50,538 nucleotides of DNA from an uncultured Bacilli bacterium. GTDB lineage: Bacteria; Bacillota_I; Bacilli_A; RF39; UBA660. The notes under the pieces are model-generated. The model did not search any database. It saw only the letters and a list, made by a program, of their open reading frames with translations, and had not been told where the DNA came from. The position numbers and the translations under genes were made by a program. The stretch is from the NCBI GenBank assembly GCA_934122215.1, contig CAKOWF010000003.1, positions 1-50,538 of the forward strand, in the 5' to 3' direction. Below are positions 16,811-24,641 of the stretch, one piece after another; position 1 is the first letter of the stretch; every line of letters begins with the position of its first letter.

Positions 16811-17280
16811 TTAGTACGGAAGAATTTATATTTATAAATACAGAAGGAAAATTGTATAAAGAAAAAACGAATGATCTTAAAAAATATAGGCATGGGGACA
16901 TTGCTTATAATTATATGAAAAAGGAAAATTTACAAATTCATGAAGTTGATATAAATCAAAAAAATGGTTATTTGTGGGGAATTGAATTAGCTAAATTTTA
17001 TTCTATATTTGTAATTCATGTTAGTAACCCTTTTTCAATTATATACATACCACAAAATTTAACAAAAGAACAAATAGATTGGATAGAAAAAAATATAAAA
17101 GAAGTCATAAATAAATTAAATACAGAAATTTTTATATGTGACTTTCTAAATAATACAGAAATTAATTATTTATATTTTAAAGAAAATATAGAAAATAAAT
17201 TATGCAACTACTTAAAAACCAAAGGTGTAAATATAGGAGGAAATGAATATAATGGAAAATGTAAGCAACTTTATTTATGA
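16801..17280 (+). CDS. unknown protein in the YnbB operon
   Basis: This 159-residue soluble protein has no motif I can name. It has short strands such as EEFIFINTEGKLYKE and YSIFVIHVSNPFSIIYIP and a helical section (TKEQIDWIEKNIKEVINKL). The start ATG overlaps the end of the previous gene, and its own 3' end overlaps the YnbB-like gene by about 29 bases. So it is translated from the same message. The AGG before the start is inside the upstream coding sequence. No membrane segment or signal is present. Confidence 0.6.
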   Translation: MQVISTEEFIFINTEGKLYKEKTNDLKKYRHGDIAYNYMKKENLQIHEVDINQKNGYLWGIELAKFYSIFVIHVSNPFSIIYIPQNLTKEQIDWIEKNIKEVINKLNTEIFICDFLNNTEINYLYFKENIENKLCNYLKTKGVNIGGNEYNGKCKQLYL

Positions 17281-18484
17281 AGAAGAAAAAAAATTAAAAG
17301 AACAATTTGATAAAATAGATTCATTAGTTTATATAAATAGTTTAAAAGTCTTAAATGCTTTTCACAAAAATAATTTATCAGAATCACATTTTAGTTCAAC
17401 TACAGGTTATGGGTATAACGATATAGGACGAGATACAATAGAAAAAATATTTGCTGATATATTTAAAAGTGAAGATGCTTTAGTTAGAAGTCAATTTATA
17501 TCTGGTTCTCATGCTCTTACTGTATGTTTATTTGCTTTACTTAGACCAAATGATACATTGCTTAGTATAAGCGGCCTTCCATATGATACATTACATGAAG
17601 TAATTGGTATTAAAGAAAATAAAAGTTCTTTAAAATCATATGGTATTCATTATGAACAAATAGATTTGATTGATAATGAATTTGATTATAAAAAAATAGA
17701 AGAGACATTAAAATCAAAAAAAATTAAAGTAATTGAAATTCAAAGATCAAAAGGATATTCTACTAGAAAAAGTATAACAATAGATCATTTAAAGGCAGTT
17801 ATTTCTTTTATTAAAAATATAAGTCCAGATACTATTATTATGATTGACAATTGTTACTGTGAATTTGTTAATGATGTAGAACCAACCGAGGTAGGAGCTG
17901 ATATAGTAGTAGGTTCATTGATCAAAAATTTAGGTGGTGGTATAGCGCCTAATGGAGCATATATTGTTGGCAAAAAAGATTTAATAGAATTGGCTGCAGA
18001 AAGATTAACTTTACCTGGAGAGGGTAAAGAAGTTGGACCAACTTTAGGTATAAATAAACAGATTTTACAAGGATTATTTATGGCTCCTAGTGTAGTAGGT
18101 TCAGCACTTAAAACAGCAATATTGACTAGTAAATCATTAGAAGATTTAGGGTATAAAGTAGAACCTAAATATAATGATGAAAGAGCTGATATTGTTCAAA
18201 ATATTGTTTTTGAAAATAGAGAAGATTTAATTAGATATTGTGTTGGTATTCAAAAAGGTTCCCCAATAGATTATTATGCAACACCTATGCCTTGGGATAT
18301 GCCTGGATATGATGATCAAGTTATTATGGCAGCAGGTACTTTTACACAAGGTTCTTCTATAGAACTATCATGTGATGGTCCATTAAGAAACCCTTTTATA
18401 GCATATCAACAAGGTGGCTTAACTTATGAATATGGTAAATTAGGACTAATTAGTGCAATTAATGAATTAAAAAATGGAAAATAA
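17252..18484 (+). CDS. YnbB-like PLP enzyme (aluminium resistance / methionine gamma-lyase-like family)
   Basis: This is a fold-type I pyridoxal-phosphate protein of the family called Met_gamma_lyase or aluminium resistance protein (Bacillus YnbB). Recognisable blocks are SSTTGYGYNDIGRDTIEKIF, FISGSHALTVCLFALLRPND, SGLPYDTLHEVIG, a VIEIQRSKGYSTR segment, the MIDNCYCEFVND region with the PLP-binding Asp, and GSLIKNLGGGIAP with the likely Schiff-base Lys. The true substrate of the family is not settled. I use ATG 17252 because GGAGG at 17236-17240 is only two bases from the alternative ATG at 17243. Length (410) is normal for the family. Confidence 0.88.
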   Translation: MENVSNFIYEEEKKLKEQFDKIDSLVYINSLKVLNAFHKNNLSESHFSSTTGYGYNDIGRDTIEKIFADIFKSEDALVRSQFISGSHALTVCLFALLRPNDTLLSISGLPYDTLHEVIGIKENKSSLKSYGIHYEQIDLIDNEFDYKKIEETLKSKKIKVIEIQRSKGYSTRKSITIDHLKAVISFIKNISPDTIIMIDNCYCEFVNDVEPTEVGADIVVGSLIKNLGGGIAPNGAYIVGKKDLIELAAERLTLPGEGKEVGPTLGINKQILQGLFMAPSVVGSALKTAILTSKSLEDLGYKVEPKYNDERADIVQNIVFENREDLIRYCVGIQKGSPIDYYATPMPWDMPGYDDQVIMAAGTFTQGSSIELSCDGPLRNPFIAYQQGGLTYEYGKLGLISAINELKNGK

Positions 18485-18737
18485 TTTAGAAGATTATATA
18501 AAAAGTATTGATATTTCTAAATCGTTTTTAAAAAGGACATCTAATGGAATTTTGTTAAGTGATGAAGAAATTGATATACTAAAAAAATACAACATAAATT
18601 ATGAAAAATGTATAAGCACTGATGAACTAATTTTTGAAATTGAAGAATATCTAAATGAAGATGGTGATGCTTCTGATTTAGAAAATTTATCATCTAGATT
18701 AGCTGAATATAAGTATTATTATGAAACAAATAAATAA
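18474..18737 (+). CDS. unknown small acidic protein downstream of the YnbB-like gene
   Basis: The 87-residue acidic protein starts ten bases inside the end of the YnbB-like gene and ends the operon at a terminator. It appears mostly helical, with a DEEIDILKKYNINYEKCIS segment, IFEIEEYLNEDGDASDLENL and a Tyr-rich end. I do not recognise the family. Overlap with the enzyme suggests co-translation, perhaps as a regulator or partner; that is inference. Confidence 0.65.
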   Translation: MENNLEDYIKSIDISKSFLKRTSNGILLSDEEIDILKKYNINYEKCISTDELIFEIEEYLNEDGDASDLENLSSRLAEYKYYYETNK

Positions 18738-18749
18738 ATTTGTTTTTTT
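18724..18749 (+). terminator. terminator of the 16325-18737 operon
   Basis: AAACAAAT and ATTTGTTT pair around an AAATAA loop and run into a T tract. The 5' arm overlaps the last codons of the small gene. Confidence 0.65.
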
Positions 18750-18750
18750 C

Positions 18751-18779
18751 TTTACAAAAAAATAAAAATTTTATAAAAT
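18751..18779 (+). promoter_or_regulatory. sigma-A promoter of the helicase gene
   Basis: TTTACA (18751-18756) and TAAAAT (18774-18779) with a 17-base spacer lie just after the previous terminator. Confidence 0.55.
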
Positions 18780-18855
18780 ATCTATTTAAGGAAGTGATAT
18801 TATCATAAATAATTTTTATAGATGTTTTGAAAATAAATATCTAACTAAAAATGAT

Positions 18856-20430
18856 GTGATAAATATTAGAAATAAATTTAAATCTTGCTACAAAATAAAT
18901 AAAAAGGAACATAAAAATAAAAAATTTCGATATGATTATTTGTTTATAAATAGAAAAAAACATAATAAAAATTATGTTAAAAAAGAATTAGAAGAATCCA
19001 AAAAAATATTAGATGATATATGTGGTTATGAATTAGATAAAAATCAAAGACAAATAGTTGTCACTGATGAAGAAAAAACTTTAGTAATTGCCGGTGCTGG
19101 TAGTGGTAAGAGTTTAACAATTATAGGGAAAATAAAATATTTAATCGAAAGAAAAAATATAAAACAAAGTGATATTTTATGTATATCATTTACAAATGAA
19201 GCATGTAATTCATTAAAAAATAAATTAAAGAAGTATTATAATTATGATATAAATGTACTAACTTTTCATAAATTAGGTATAAGTATTATAAAAGAAAGAA
19301 ATAAAGAATTTAATATAGCTAGTAATTGTTTAGAATTTGTTATAAAAGAAGTATTAGAACAATCAAATTTAAAAGAATATTTAAAAAAATATTTTAAAAT
19401 TGATTATATAAATCAAATAGATAAATTAATTTCTACTTTTATTCATTTATATAAATCAACATATAATAATTTAGATTATTATGAAAAAATAATAAAAAAA
19501 GTTAAAAGTAAAAACGAATTAATTTTAATTAAAATAATATATATGATACATCGCATATATGATGTAGAATTAAAGTCACAAAATGAAATAGATTTTGATG
19601 ATATGTTACATATTGCTAATGAAATAATTTTAAAAAATGATATCAGAAAAAAATATAAATATATTATTATTGACGAATATCAAGATACTTCTTATGTTAA
19701 ATTTAATTTAATAAAAAATATTTTAGAAAAAACAAATGCTCATTTATTAGCGGTAGGTGATGATTTTCAATCAATATATAGATTTACTGGATGTAATTTA
19801 GATATTTTTATTAATTTTAAAAAATATTTTAAAAATTCAGTTATAATGAAATTAGAGAATACATATAGAAATTCATTAGAATTAATTAAAATAACATCTA
19901 AATTTATATTAAAAAATAAAAAACAAATTAAAAAAAATTTACATTCAAATAAACATATTATAGAACCAATTAAATATGTTTATTACAATAATAAAAAACA
20001 AATATTTAAAAAGTTAATAATTGATATATATAATAAAAGTAAAAAAGAAATAATGATATTAGGTAGAAATAATTGCGATATAAATTCAGTAATAGATAAT
20101 GATTTTATATTAAATAATGATAATTTAATATATTTAAAAAATAAAAATATTCAAATGAAATATTATACTGTTCATAAATCAAAAGGATTAGAAAGTGATA
20201 ATGTAATAATTATCAATATGGAAGATAAATTACTTGGATTTCCGAGTCAAATAGAAGATGATAAATTATTAAGATTTGTTTTAAATAAAAAAGAATATTA
20301 TCCTTATGAAGAAGAAAGAAGATTATTCTATGTAGCTTTAACTAGAACAAAAAATAATGTTTATCTATTAATACCAGTTAATAGAAAATCAATATTTGTT
20401 AATGAAATAAAAAAAGTTAAATTATCTTAA
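18856..20430 (+). CDS. UvrD/Rep-like superfamily 1 DNA helicase
   Basis: This is a 524-residue SF1A helicase, short for the family. Motif I is VIAGAGSGKS, motif Ia CISFTNEACNSL, motif II IIIDEYQDTSY, motif III VGDDFQSIYRFTG, motif IV LENTYRNS, motif V YTVHKSKGLESDNVIIIN and motif VI RRLFYVALTRTK. It should unwind DNA 3' to 5', probably in repair. The start is uncertain. GTG 18856 has no ribosome binding site, yet the frame stays open upstream with plausible protein (FENKYLTKNDVINIRNKF). A good AAGGAAGTGA site at 18788-18797 points to ATC 18802 or a neighbouring ATT/ATA codon. I give the conservative GTG start. Confidence 0.85.
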   Translation: MINIRNKFKSCYKINKKEHKNKKFRYDYLFINRKKHNKNYVKKELEESKKILDDICGYELDKNQRQIVVTDEEKTLVIAGAGSGKSLTIIGKIKYLIERKNIKQSDILCISFTNEACNSLKNKLKKYYNYDINVLTFHKLGISIIKERNKEFNIASNCLEFVIKEVLEQSNLKEYLKKYFKIDYINQIDKLISTFIHLYKSTYNNLDYYEKIIKKVKSKNELILIKIIYMIHRIYDVELKSQNEIDFDDMLHIANEIILKNDIRKKYKYIIIDEYQDTSYVKFNLIKNILEKTNAHLLAVGDDFQSIYRFTGCNLDIFINFKKYFKNSVIMKLENTYRNSLELIKITSKFILKNKKQIKKNLHSNKHIIEPIKYVYYNNKKQIFKKLIIDIYNKSKKEIMILGRNNCDINSVIDNDFILNNDNLIYLKNKNIQMKYYTVHKSKGLESDNVIIINMEDKLLGFPSQIEDDKLLRFVLNKKEYYPYEEERRLFYVALTRTKNNVYLLIPVNRKSIFVNEIKKVKLS

Positions 20431-20436
20431 CTTTTT
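20411..20436. terminator. terminator in the overlapping 3' ends of helicase and 20417 genes
   Basis: AAAAAGTTAA and TTAACTTTTT form a 10-bp stem around an ATTATC loop, symmetric enough for both converging genes. The stop codons of both genes lie in it. Confidence 0.65.
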
Positions 20437-20782
20437 CTTTTTCCATATTAAGTTTTATATAATCTGATACCATTTGAATAACAATGCTATTTAATTCTTT
20501 GGAATAATGAGTTTTACAACTAGTGTCAATATTATAAATATATAAATATTCATTATATTTTGAAATTTGTTTATTTTTTATTAAAGTATTTAATTCTTTT
20601 TCAAATTTCATACAATAACCATCTTCATCATATATATAACTATAGAAGTATTTTCCATATTTTTCAGAAGATTTAAATTTTTTAAAATTTTCTCTTAACT
20701 CATTTTCATTAACTTCTAAAATGTTATTTTCTTTGGCATTAATTAAAAATAATTTTAACATATTTAATACTACTTTTTCCAT
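20417..20782 (-). CDS. unknown 121-residue protein
   Basis: I recognise no family. The protein is soluble and probably mostly helical with two stretches, VVLNMLKLFLINAKENNIL and ELNTLIKNKQISKYNEYLYI, and a Tyr-rich centre. I place the start at ATG 20782, eight bases after GGGAGTG; a longer frame to 20806 lacks support. The 3' end overlaps the helicase gene by 14 bases in the convergent direction. A near-consensus promoter lies upstream, so it is likely a real, well expressed gene. Confidence 0.65.
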   Translation of the reverse strand: MEKVVLNMLKLFLINAKENNILEVNENELRENFKKFKSSEKYGKYFYSYIYDEDGYCMKFEKELNTLIKNKQISKYNEYLYIYNIDTSCKTHYSKELNSIVIQMVSDYIKLNMEKEKVKII

Positions 20783-20804
20783 TATAACACTCCCTGTAGA
20801 CAAC

Positions 20805-20833
20805 ATTATAGACCATAATTAATAATATGTCAA
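20805..20833 (-). promoter_or_regulatory. near-consensus sigma-A promoter of the 20782 gene
   Basis: On the minus strand a perfect TTGACA (20833-20828) and a perfect TATAAT (20810-20805) are 17 bases apart. Its -35 box lies one base from the -35 box of the divergent promoter. Confidence 0.8.
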
Positions 20834-20834
20834 T

Positions 20835-20863
20835 TTGACTTATGAAGAAATATTTGATAGAAT
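20835..20863 (+). promoter_or_regulatory. sigma-A promoter of the 20892 gene
   Basis: TTGACT (20835-20840) and TAGAAT (20858-20863) with a 17-base spacer face away from the minus-strand promoter. The two -35 boxes lie one base apart. Confidence 0.7.
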
Positions 20864-20891
20864 TAGTTCATTCAATTAAGAGGTGAAAATA

Positions 20892-21488
20892 GTGAAGATA
20901 AGTAAATCTACCATATTAATTATCATAATTTCTTTAATTGATTGTGTAGTTGGATATACAGTTATAAGTAAATGTTTTTTTAATCAAGAAGTAAAAAATG
21001 AAATTAAATATGAACCAAAGGTAGAAGTAATGGAAGAGGTTATAAAAATGGAGCCATTACTTACTGAAGAAATTGTTTATGATAACATGACATTAACTGA
21101 GTTGACAGAAAAACTAGATAGATATTTAAGCTCTAATTTAAGTGGAATGGGTATGATATTTGCTACTAAATCATTAGAACTTGGAGTAGATCCATATTTA
21201 GCGGTAGCCATATCTATGCATGAAACAGGATGTAAATGGGGCTGTAGTAAATTAACTAAAGAATGTAATAATGTTGGTGGTATGAAGGGAAGTCCAAGTT
21301 GTGGTAATGGATCTTATAGAAAATTTGATACATTAGAAGAAGGAATTACTAAATTTATAGAAAATATAGCCAATAATTACTATGCTTATGGTTTGACTAC
21401 ACCAGAAGCAATGAATCATAAATATGCTGCTAGTAAAACATGGGCAACTAAAGTAAATAAATACATAAATGAAATTAAAAAGGCATAG
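20892..21488 (+). CDS. membrane-anchored glucosaminidase-like cell wall hydrolase
   Basis: The 198-residue protein has an N-terminal membrane anchor (residues about 6-24), a Glu/Lys-rich linker and a glucosaminidase (GH73-like) domain. Motifs include the DPYLAVAISMHETGCKWG segment with a candidate catalytic Glu, NNVGGMKG, SYRKFDTLEEGITKFIENI and a C-terminal AASKTWATKVNKYI. These enzymes cut glycan strands in peptidoglycan. Three cysteines near the active site (CKWGCSK, KECNN) could form disulphides outside the cell. I use GTG 20892, seven bases after AGAGGTG; the upstream GTG at 20883 overlaps the ribosome binding site. Confidence 0.75.
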   Translation: MKISKSTILIIIISLIDCVVGYTVISKCFFNQEVKNEIKYEPKVEVMEEVIKMEPLLTEEIVYDNMTLTELTEKLDRYLSSNLSGMGMIFATKSLELGVDPYLAVAISMHETGCKWGCSKLTKECNNVGGMKGSPSCGNGSYRKFDTLEEGITKFIENIANNYYAYGLTTPEAMNHKYAASKTWATKVNKYINEIKKA

Positions 21489-21530
21489 TTCAAAAAACTT
21501 AACTTTTTTAATATAAAAGTTAAAAAAATA

Positions 21531-21559
21531 TTGACTTTAAACATACTTTTTAATATAAT
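21531..21559 (+). promoter_or_regulatory. sigma-A promoter of rplM-rpsI
   Basis: TTGACT (21531-21536) and TATAAT (21554-21559) with a 17-base spacer form a near-consensus promoter. Confidence 0.8.
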
Positions 21560-21565
21560 CATAAT

Positions 21566-21639
21566 TGGTACATTTTCTATATCCCAAAGAAATAGATATT
21601 GGGAACATCTATTTCAAATTATAGAAAGGATTTGTTTTT
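21566..21639 (+). promoter_or_regulatory. probable L13 leader (autoregulatory 5' UTR of rplM)
   Basis: About 70 untranslated bases precede rplM. They can form competing hairpins: TCCCAA with TTGGGA, or AAATAGAT with ATCTATTT, and TTTCTATA with TTATAGAAA encloses them. Firmicutes carry a known L13 leader at this position where the protein is thought to bind its own message. The position fits that family; the fold is my inference. Confidence 0.5.
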
Positions 21640-22074
21640 ATGAAAAACACATATATGCAAAAGAAAGAAGATTTAGTACGTAATTGGTATGTAATCGATG
21701 CTGAAGGAGAAAATCTTGGACGTGTAGCTACTAAAGTAGCAACTGTTTTAAGAGGAAAACATAAACCTACATACACACCACATATTGATTGTGGAGACTT
21801 CGTTATTGTTATTAATGCTTCAAAAGTTAATTTAACTGGTAAAAAATTAGATGACAAAATCTACTATAACCATAGTGGATATACTGGTGGTTTAAGAGAA
21901 AGAACTGCTAGAGTTATGAGAGAAAGTTATCCAGTTGAAATGATTGAAAGAGCAGTTAAAGGAATGCTTCCAAAAGGAAGATTAGGACGTCAAATGTATA
22001 AAAAATTATTTGTTTATGAAGGTTCAGAACATCCACATATGGCACAAAAGCCAGTGGAAATGAAAATTAAATAG
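21640..22074 (+). CDS. rplM: 50S ribosomal protein L13
   Basis: The 144-residue length and blocks RNWYVIDAEGENLGRVAT, GDFVIVINASKVNLTGKK, KIYYNHSGYTGGLRE and MLPKGRLGRQMYKKLFVYEG define L13, an early-assembly protein of the large subunit. It has a strong AGAAAGGA site and is followed twelve bases later by rpsI, the universal gene pair. In many Firmicutes truA precedes rplM; here truA is 12 kb away. Confidence 0.98.
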   Translation: MKNTYMQKKEDLVRNWYVIDAEGENLGRVATKVATVLRGKHKPTYTPHIDCGDFVIVINASKVNLTGKKLDDKIYYNHSGYTGGLRERTARVMRESYPVEMIERAVKGMLPKGRLGRQMYKKLFVYEGSEHPHMAQKPVEMKIK

Positions 22075-22085
22075 GAGGGTTTTAA

Positions 22086-22496
22086 ATGGCAAAAGTATTT
22101 ACAGGAACAGGTAGAAGAAAATCTTCAGTAGCTCAAGTTAGAATGACTGCTGGAAAAGGAAATATTACTGTTAATGGAAGAGATGTTAAAGATTTCTTTC
22201 CATATGAAACAAATATAATGGATTTAAAACAACCTTTAGTAGCAACAAATAATGAAAACACATTTGATATCGAAGTTATTGTAGAAGGTGGAGGTTTTTC
22301 TGGACAAACTGGAGCAATTCGTTTAGGAATTACTAGAGCTTTATTAGAATATGATAAAGCAAATGAAGGAAGCGAAACAAGTTACAGAACTATTTTAAAA
22401 AGAGCTGGATTTGTTACTCGTGATTCTAGAAGTAAAGAACGTAAAAAACCAGGTCTTAAAGCAGCTCGTAGAGCACCACAATTCTCAAAACGTTAA
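22086..22496 (+). CDS. rpsI: 30S ribosomal protein S9
   Basis: The 136-residue protein has the S9 hallmarks: TGTGRRKSSVAQVRM at the start, ITVNGRDVKDFFP, GQTGAIRLGITRAL in the middle, and the basic C-terminus RSKERKKPGLKAARRAPQF ending in SKR. That tail reaches the P-site tRNA in the small subunit. It shares its promoter with rplM and ends at a strong terminator. Confidence 0.98.
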   Translation: MAKVFTGTGRRKSSVAQVRMTAGKGNITVNGRDVKDFFPYETNIMDLKQPLVATNNENTFDIEVIVEGGGFSGQTGAIRLGITRALLEYDKANEGSETSYRTILKRAGFVTRDSRSKERKKPGLKAARRAPQFSKR

Positions 22497-22512
22497 TATA
22501 CCATGTACTATT

Positions 22513-22545
22513 ACCTTGAAACTATTTGTTTCAAGGTTTTTCTTT
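22513..22545 (+). terminator. terminator of rplM-rpsI
   Basis: A perfect 10-bp stem, ACCTTGAAAC with GTTTCAAGGT, encloses a TATTT loop and is followed by a T-rich tail. Confidence 0.9.
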
Positions 22546-22593
22546 TATCTCTTAATTTATTGTGATATAATTAAATAAGAAAAGAGGAATAAT

Positions 22594-23016
22594 ATGAAAA
22601 AGGGAATACCAAATTGGGTTATTATTACATGTTCTGTAGGAGTATGTTTGTTTTTTGTACTAATTTTATCTAATTTATTTAATTTATATGATTTTAAATA
22701 TGATGTTGATAAAGATGGAAATATGATTATAGAAAAAAATAAATTTATGATAAATAAGGATATGAATAGTTTTTATGATGATGAAACTAAAAGTTTTTAT
22801 GTAGAGGGTATATTTAAAAATAATACTGAAAAAACTTATTATAATATTTCATTAACATACACAATATATGATTTAGATGGAAATGTATTAGGAAATGCTT
22901 ATGCTTATTTAGATAGAATTAATTCAAGTGAAAAGTGGAAATTTAAAGCAACATATTTAGATGTTGATGCTACAGATGCTGTTAGCTATAAATTGATAGA
23001 TATTAGTTATAATTAG
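22594..23016 (+). CDS. membrane-anchored FxLYD-domain protein
   Basis: The 140-residue protein has one N-terminal membrane helix (about residues 8-30) and an extracellular beta-sandwich like the FxLYD family: FYVEGIFKNNTEKTYYNISL, YTIYDLDGNVLGNAYAYLD and a WKFKATYLD strand. Such domains are common in surface proteins of Firmicutes; function is unknown. AAGAGGA is the ribosome binding site. It lies eight bases before an RNA methyltransferase gene and may share its message. Confidence 0.7.
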   Translation: MKKGIPNWVIITCSVGVCLFFVLILSNLFNLYDFKYDVDKDGNMIIEKNKFMINKDMNSFYDDETKSFYVEGIFKNNTEKTYYNISLTYTIYDLDGNVLGNAYAYLDRINSSEKWKFKATYLDVDATDAVSYKLIDISYN

Positions 23017-23023
23017 GTGATTT

Positions 23024-23896
23024 ATGTTATTAAGTAAAGATTGGAAAGATTATACGATAATTGATGCTGGAAATAAAGAAAAATTAGAAATATGGAATGG
23101 TATCATATTAAGAAGACCTGATCCTCAAGCAATGTGGGATATTGATATAAATGAAACTTGGAATAAAGTAGATGGTTTTTATCATAGAAGTTCTAAAGGT
23201 GGGGGATCTTGGGAATTTAGAAAAAAAATACCAGAATATTGGACAGTAACCTATAAAGATTTAACTTTTAAAGTAAGTCCTACAAATTTTAAACATACTG
23301 GTTTATTTCCTGAACAAGCAGCAAATTGGGATTTTATGATTAATAAAATAAGAAAAGCTAATAGACCAATTAAAGTATTAAATTTATTTGCTTATACAGG
23401 AGCAGCAACTATGGCTTGTTCATATGCAGGAGCAACCGAAGTAGTCCATGTAGATGCAGCACGTGGTATGGTTGATTGGGCAAAAGAAAATATGAAATTA
23501 TCTCATTTAGAAAATAATAAAATAAGATTTATTGTTGATGATTGCTTAAAATTCGTTTTAAGAGAAAAAAGAAGAGGAAATAAATATGATGCTATTGTAA
23601 TGGATCCACCATCTTTTGGAAGAGGTCCATCTGGTGAAGTATGGAAATTTGAAGAAAAAATAATGGAATTAATTCATGCTTGCATGGATATATTGAGTGA
23701 TACTCCTTTGTTTTTTCAAGTAAATGCATATACTACTGGTATATCAGAAAGTGTATTAGAAAATGTAATGAAAATGAGTTTACTTAAAAAATATCCATAT
23801 GGAAGTATAGAAGCAGATGAAATTGGATTACCTATCTTAAATAATAATTTAGTATTACCTTGTGGTATATATGCTAGATGGGAAAGTAATGAATAA
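23024..23896 (+). CDS. RlmI-like SAM-dependent (RNA) methyltransferase
   Basis: The 290-residue protein is the catalytic half of the YccW/RlmI-type class I methyltransferases that modify 23S rRNA. Visible motifs are the TGLFPEQAANWD lead-in, motif I VLNLFAYTGAATMACSYAGA, an acidic VHVDAARGMVDWA motif II, RFIVDDCLKFV, and the MDPPSFGRGP motif IV. No PUA domain is seen at the N-terminus, unlike RlmI, so the target site may differ. The GGTGATTT site precedes the ATG. Confidence 0.85.
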   Translation: MLLSKDWKDYTIIDAGNKEKLEIWNGIILRRPDPQAMWDIDINETWNKVDGFYHRSSKGGGSWEFRKKIPEYWTVTYKDLTFKVSPTNFKHTGLFPEQAANWDFMINKIRKANRPIKVLNLFAYTGAATMACSYAGATEVVHVDAARGMVDWAKENMKLSHLENNKIRFIVDDCLKFVLREKRRGNKYDAIVMDPPSFGRGPSGEVWKFEEKIMELIHACMDILSDTPLFFQVNAYTTGISESVLENVMKMSLLKKYPYGSIEADEIGLPILNNNLVLPCGIYARWESNE

Positions 23897-23930
23897 AATA
23901 TTTAAACATATATTTTAATAGGTGAAAAAT

Positions 23931-24590
23931 ATGCGCTATAAAATATGTGTTTTTTTATTATTTTTAATATGTTTATTTGCTACTAAATATGTGTATGCAT
24001 CAACTAATGAATTTCCACTAATTGGAAAAGTTATTTACATAGACATTGGACATGGTGGTAATGATCCCGGTGCTATGTATAAAGATATATTAGAAAAAGA
24101 TATTAATTTAGAAATAGGTAAAAAAATAGAACAAAGTTTATTAAAAAAAGGTGCTATTGTATATTTAACACGATATGATGATTATGATTTATCAGTAACT
24201 AACACTATTAATAATAAAAGAAGTGATTTATCTAGAAGAGGAAATTTAATAAATAAAAGTGGATGTGATTTGTTTATATCAATTCATTTAAATGCTGAAG
24301 AAACAGGTCTATGGAGAGGTGCTCAAGTTTTTTATAATAGTAAATTAGAAAAAAATAAAAAATTAGCTGAAACTATTCAAAAGTATTTTAAGAAAAATTT
24401 GAATAGTAATAGAAAAGCTAAAGTAGATAATAGTCTATATTTGCTGAAGCGAATAGATAGACCTGGTGTACTATTAGAATTGGGATTTTTAAGTAATTCA
24501 AACGATCGATATTTATTAAAACAAGGAAGTTATCAAAATAAAATATCTGATACTATTGTGAATGCTATTATACATTATTTTAATAATTAA
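23931..24590 (+). CDS. cwlD: N-acetylmuramoyl-L-alanine amidase CwlD
   Basis: This amidase_3 enzyme has a signal peptide and the zinc ligands in order: IDIGHGGNDPGA (His), KDINLEIGKKI (Glu), FISIHLNAEE (His), with the catalytic Glu in VLLELGFLSN. The 219-residue size with no extra binding domain matches CwlD, which removes stem peptides on the way to muramic lactam in the spore cortex. That role fits the other sporulation genes. ATG 23931 is the start; the GTG at 23922 lies in the AGGTG ribosome binding site. Confidence 0.88.
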   Translation: MRYKICVFLLFLICLFATKYVYASTNEFPLIGKVIYIDIGHGGNDPGAMYKDILEKDINLEIGKKIEQSLLKKGAIVYLTRYDDYDLSVTNTINNKRSDLSRRGNLINKSGCDLFISIHLNAEETGLWRGAQVFYNSKLEKNKKLAETIQKYFKKNLNSNRKAKVDNSLYLLKRIDRPGVLLELGFLSNSNDRYLLKQGSYQNKISDTIVNAIIHYFNN

Positions 24591-24641
24591 TAATTCACTT
24601 ATTGAATAATTAATGATATAATTACTATAATAGGTGATGAT

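Noticed and set aside
21499..21523. Hairpin TTAACTTTT / AAAAGTTAA as a terminator before rplM
   Set aside because: It has no T tail on the plus strand and no minus-strand gene to serve; probably chance in AT-rich DNA.
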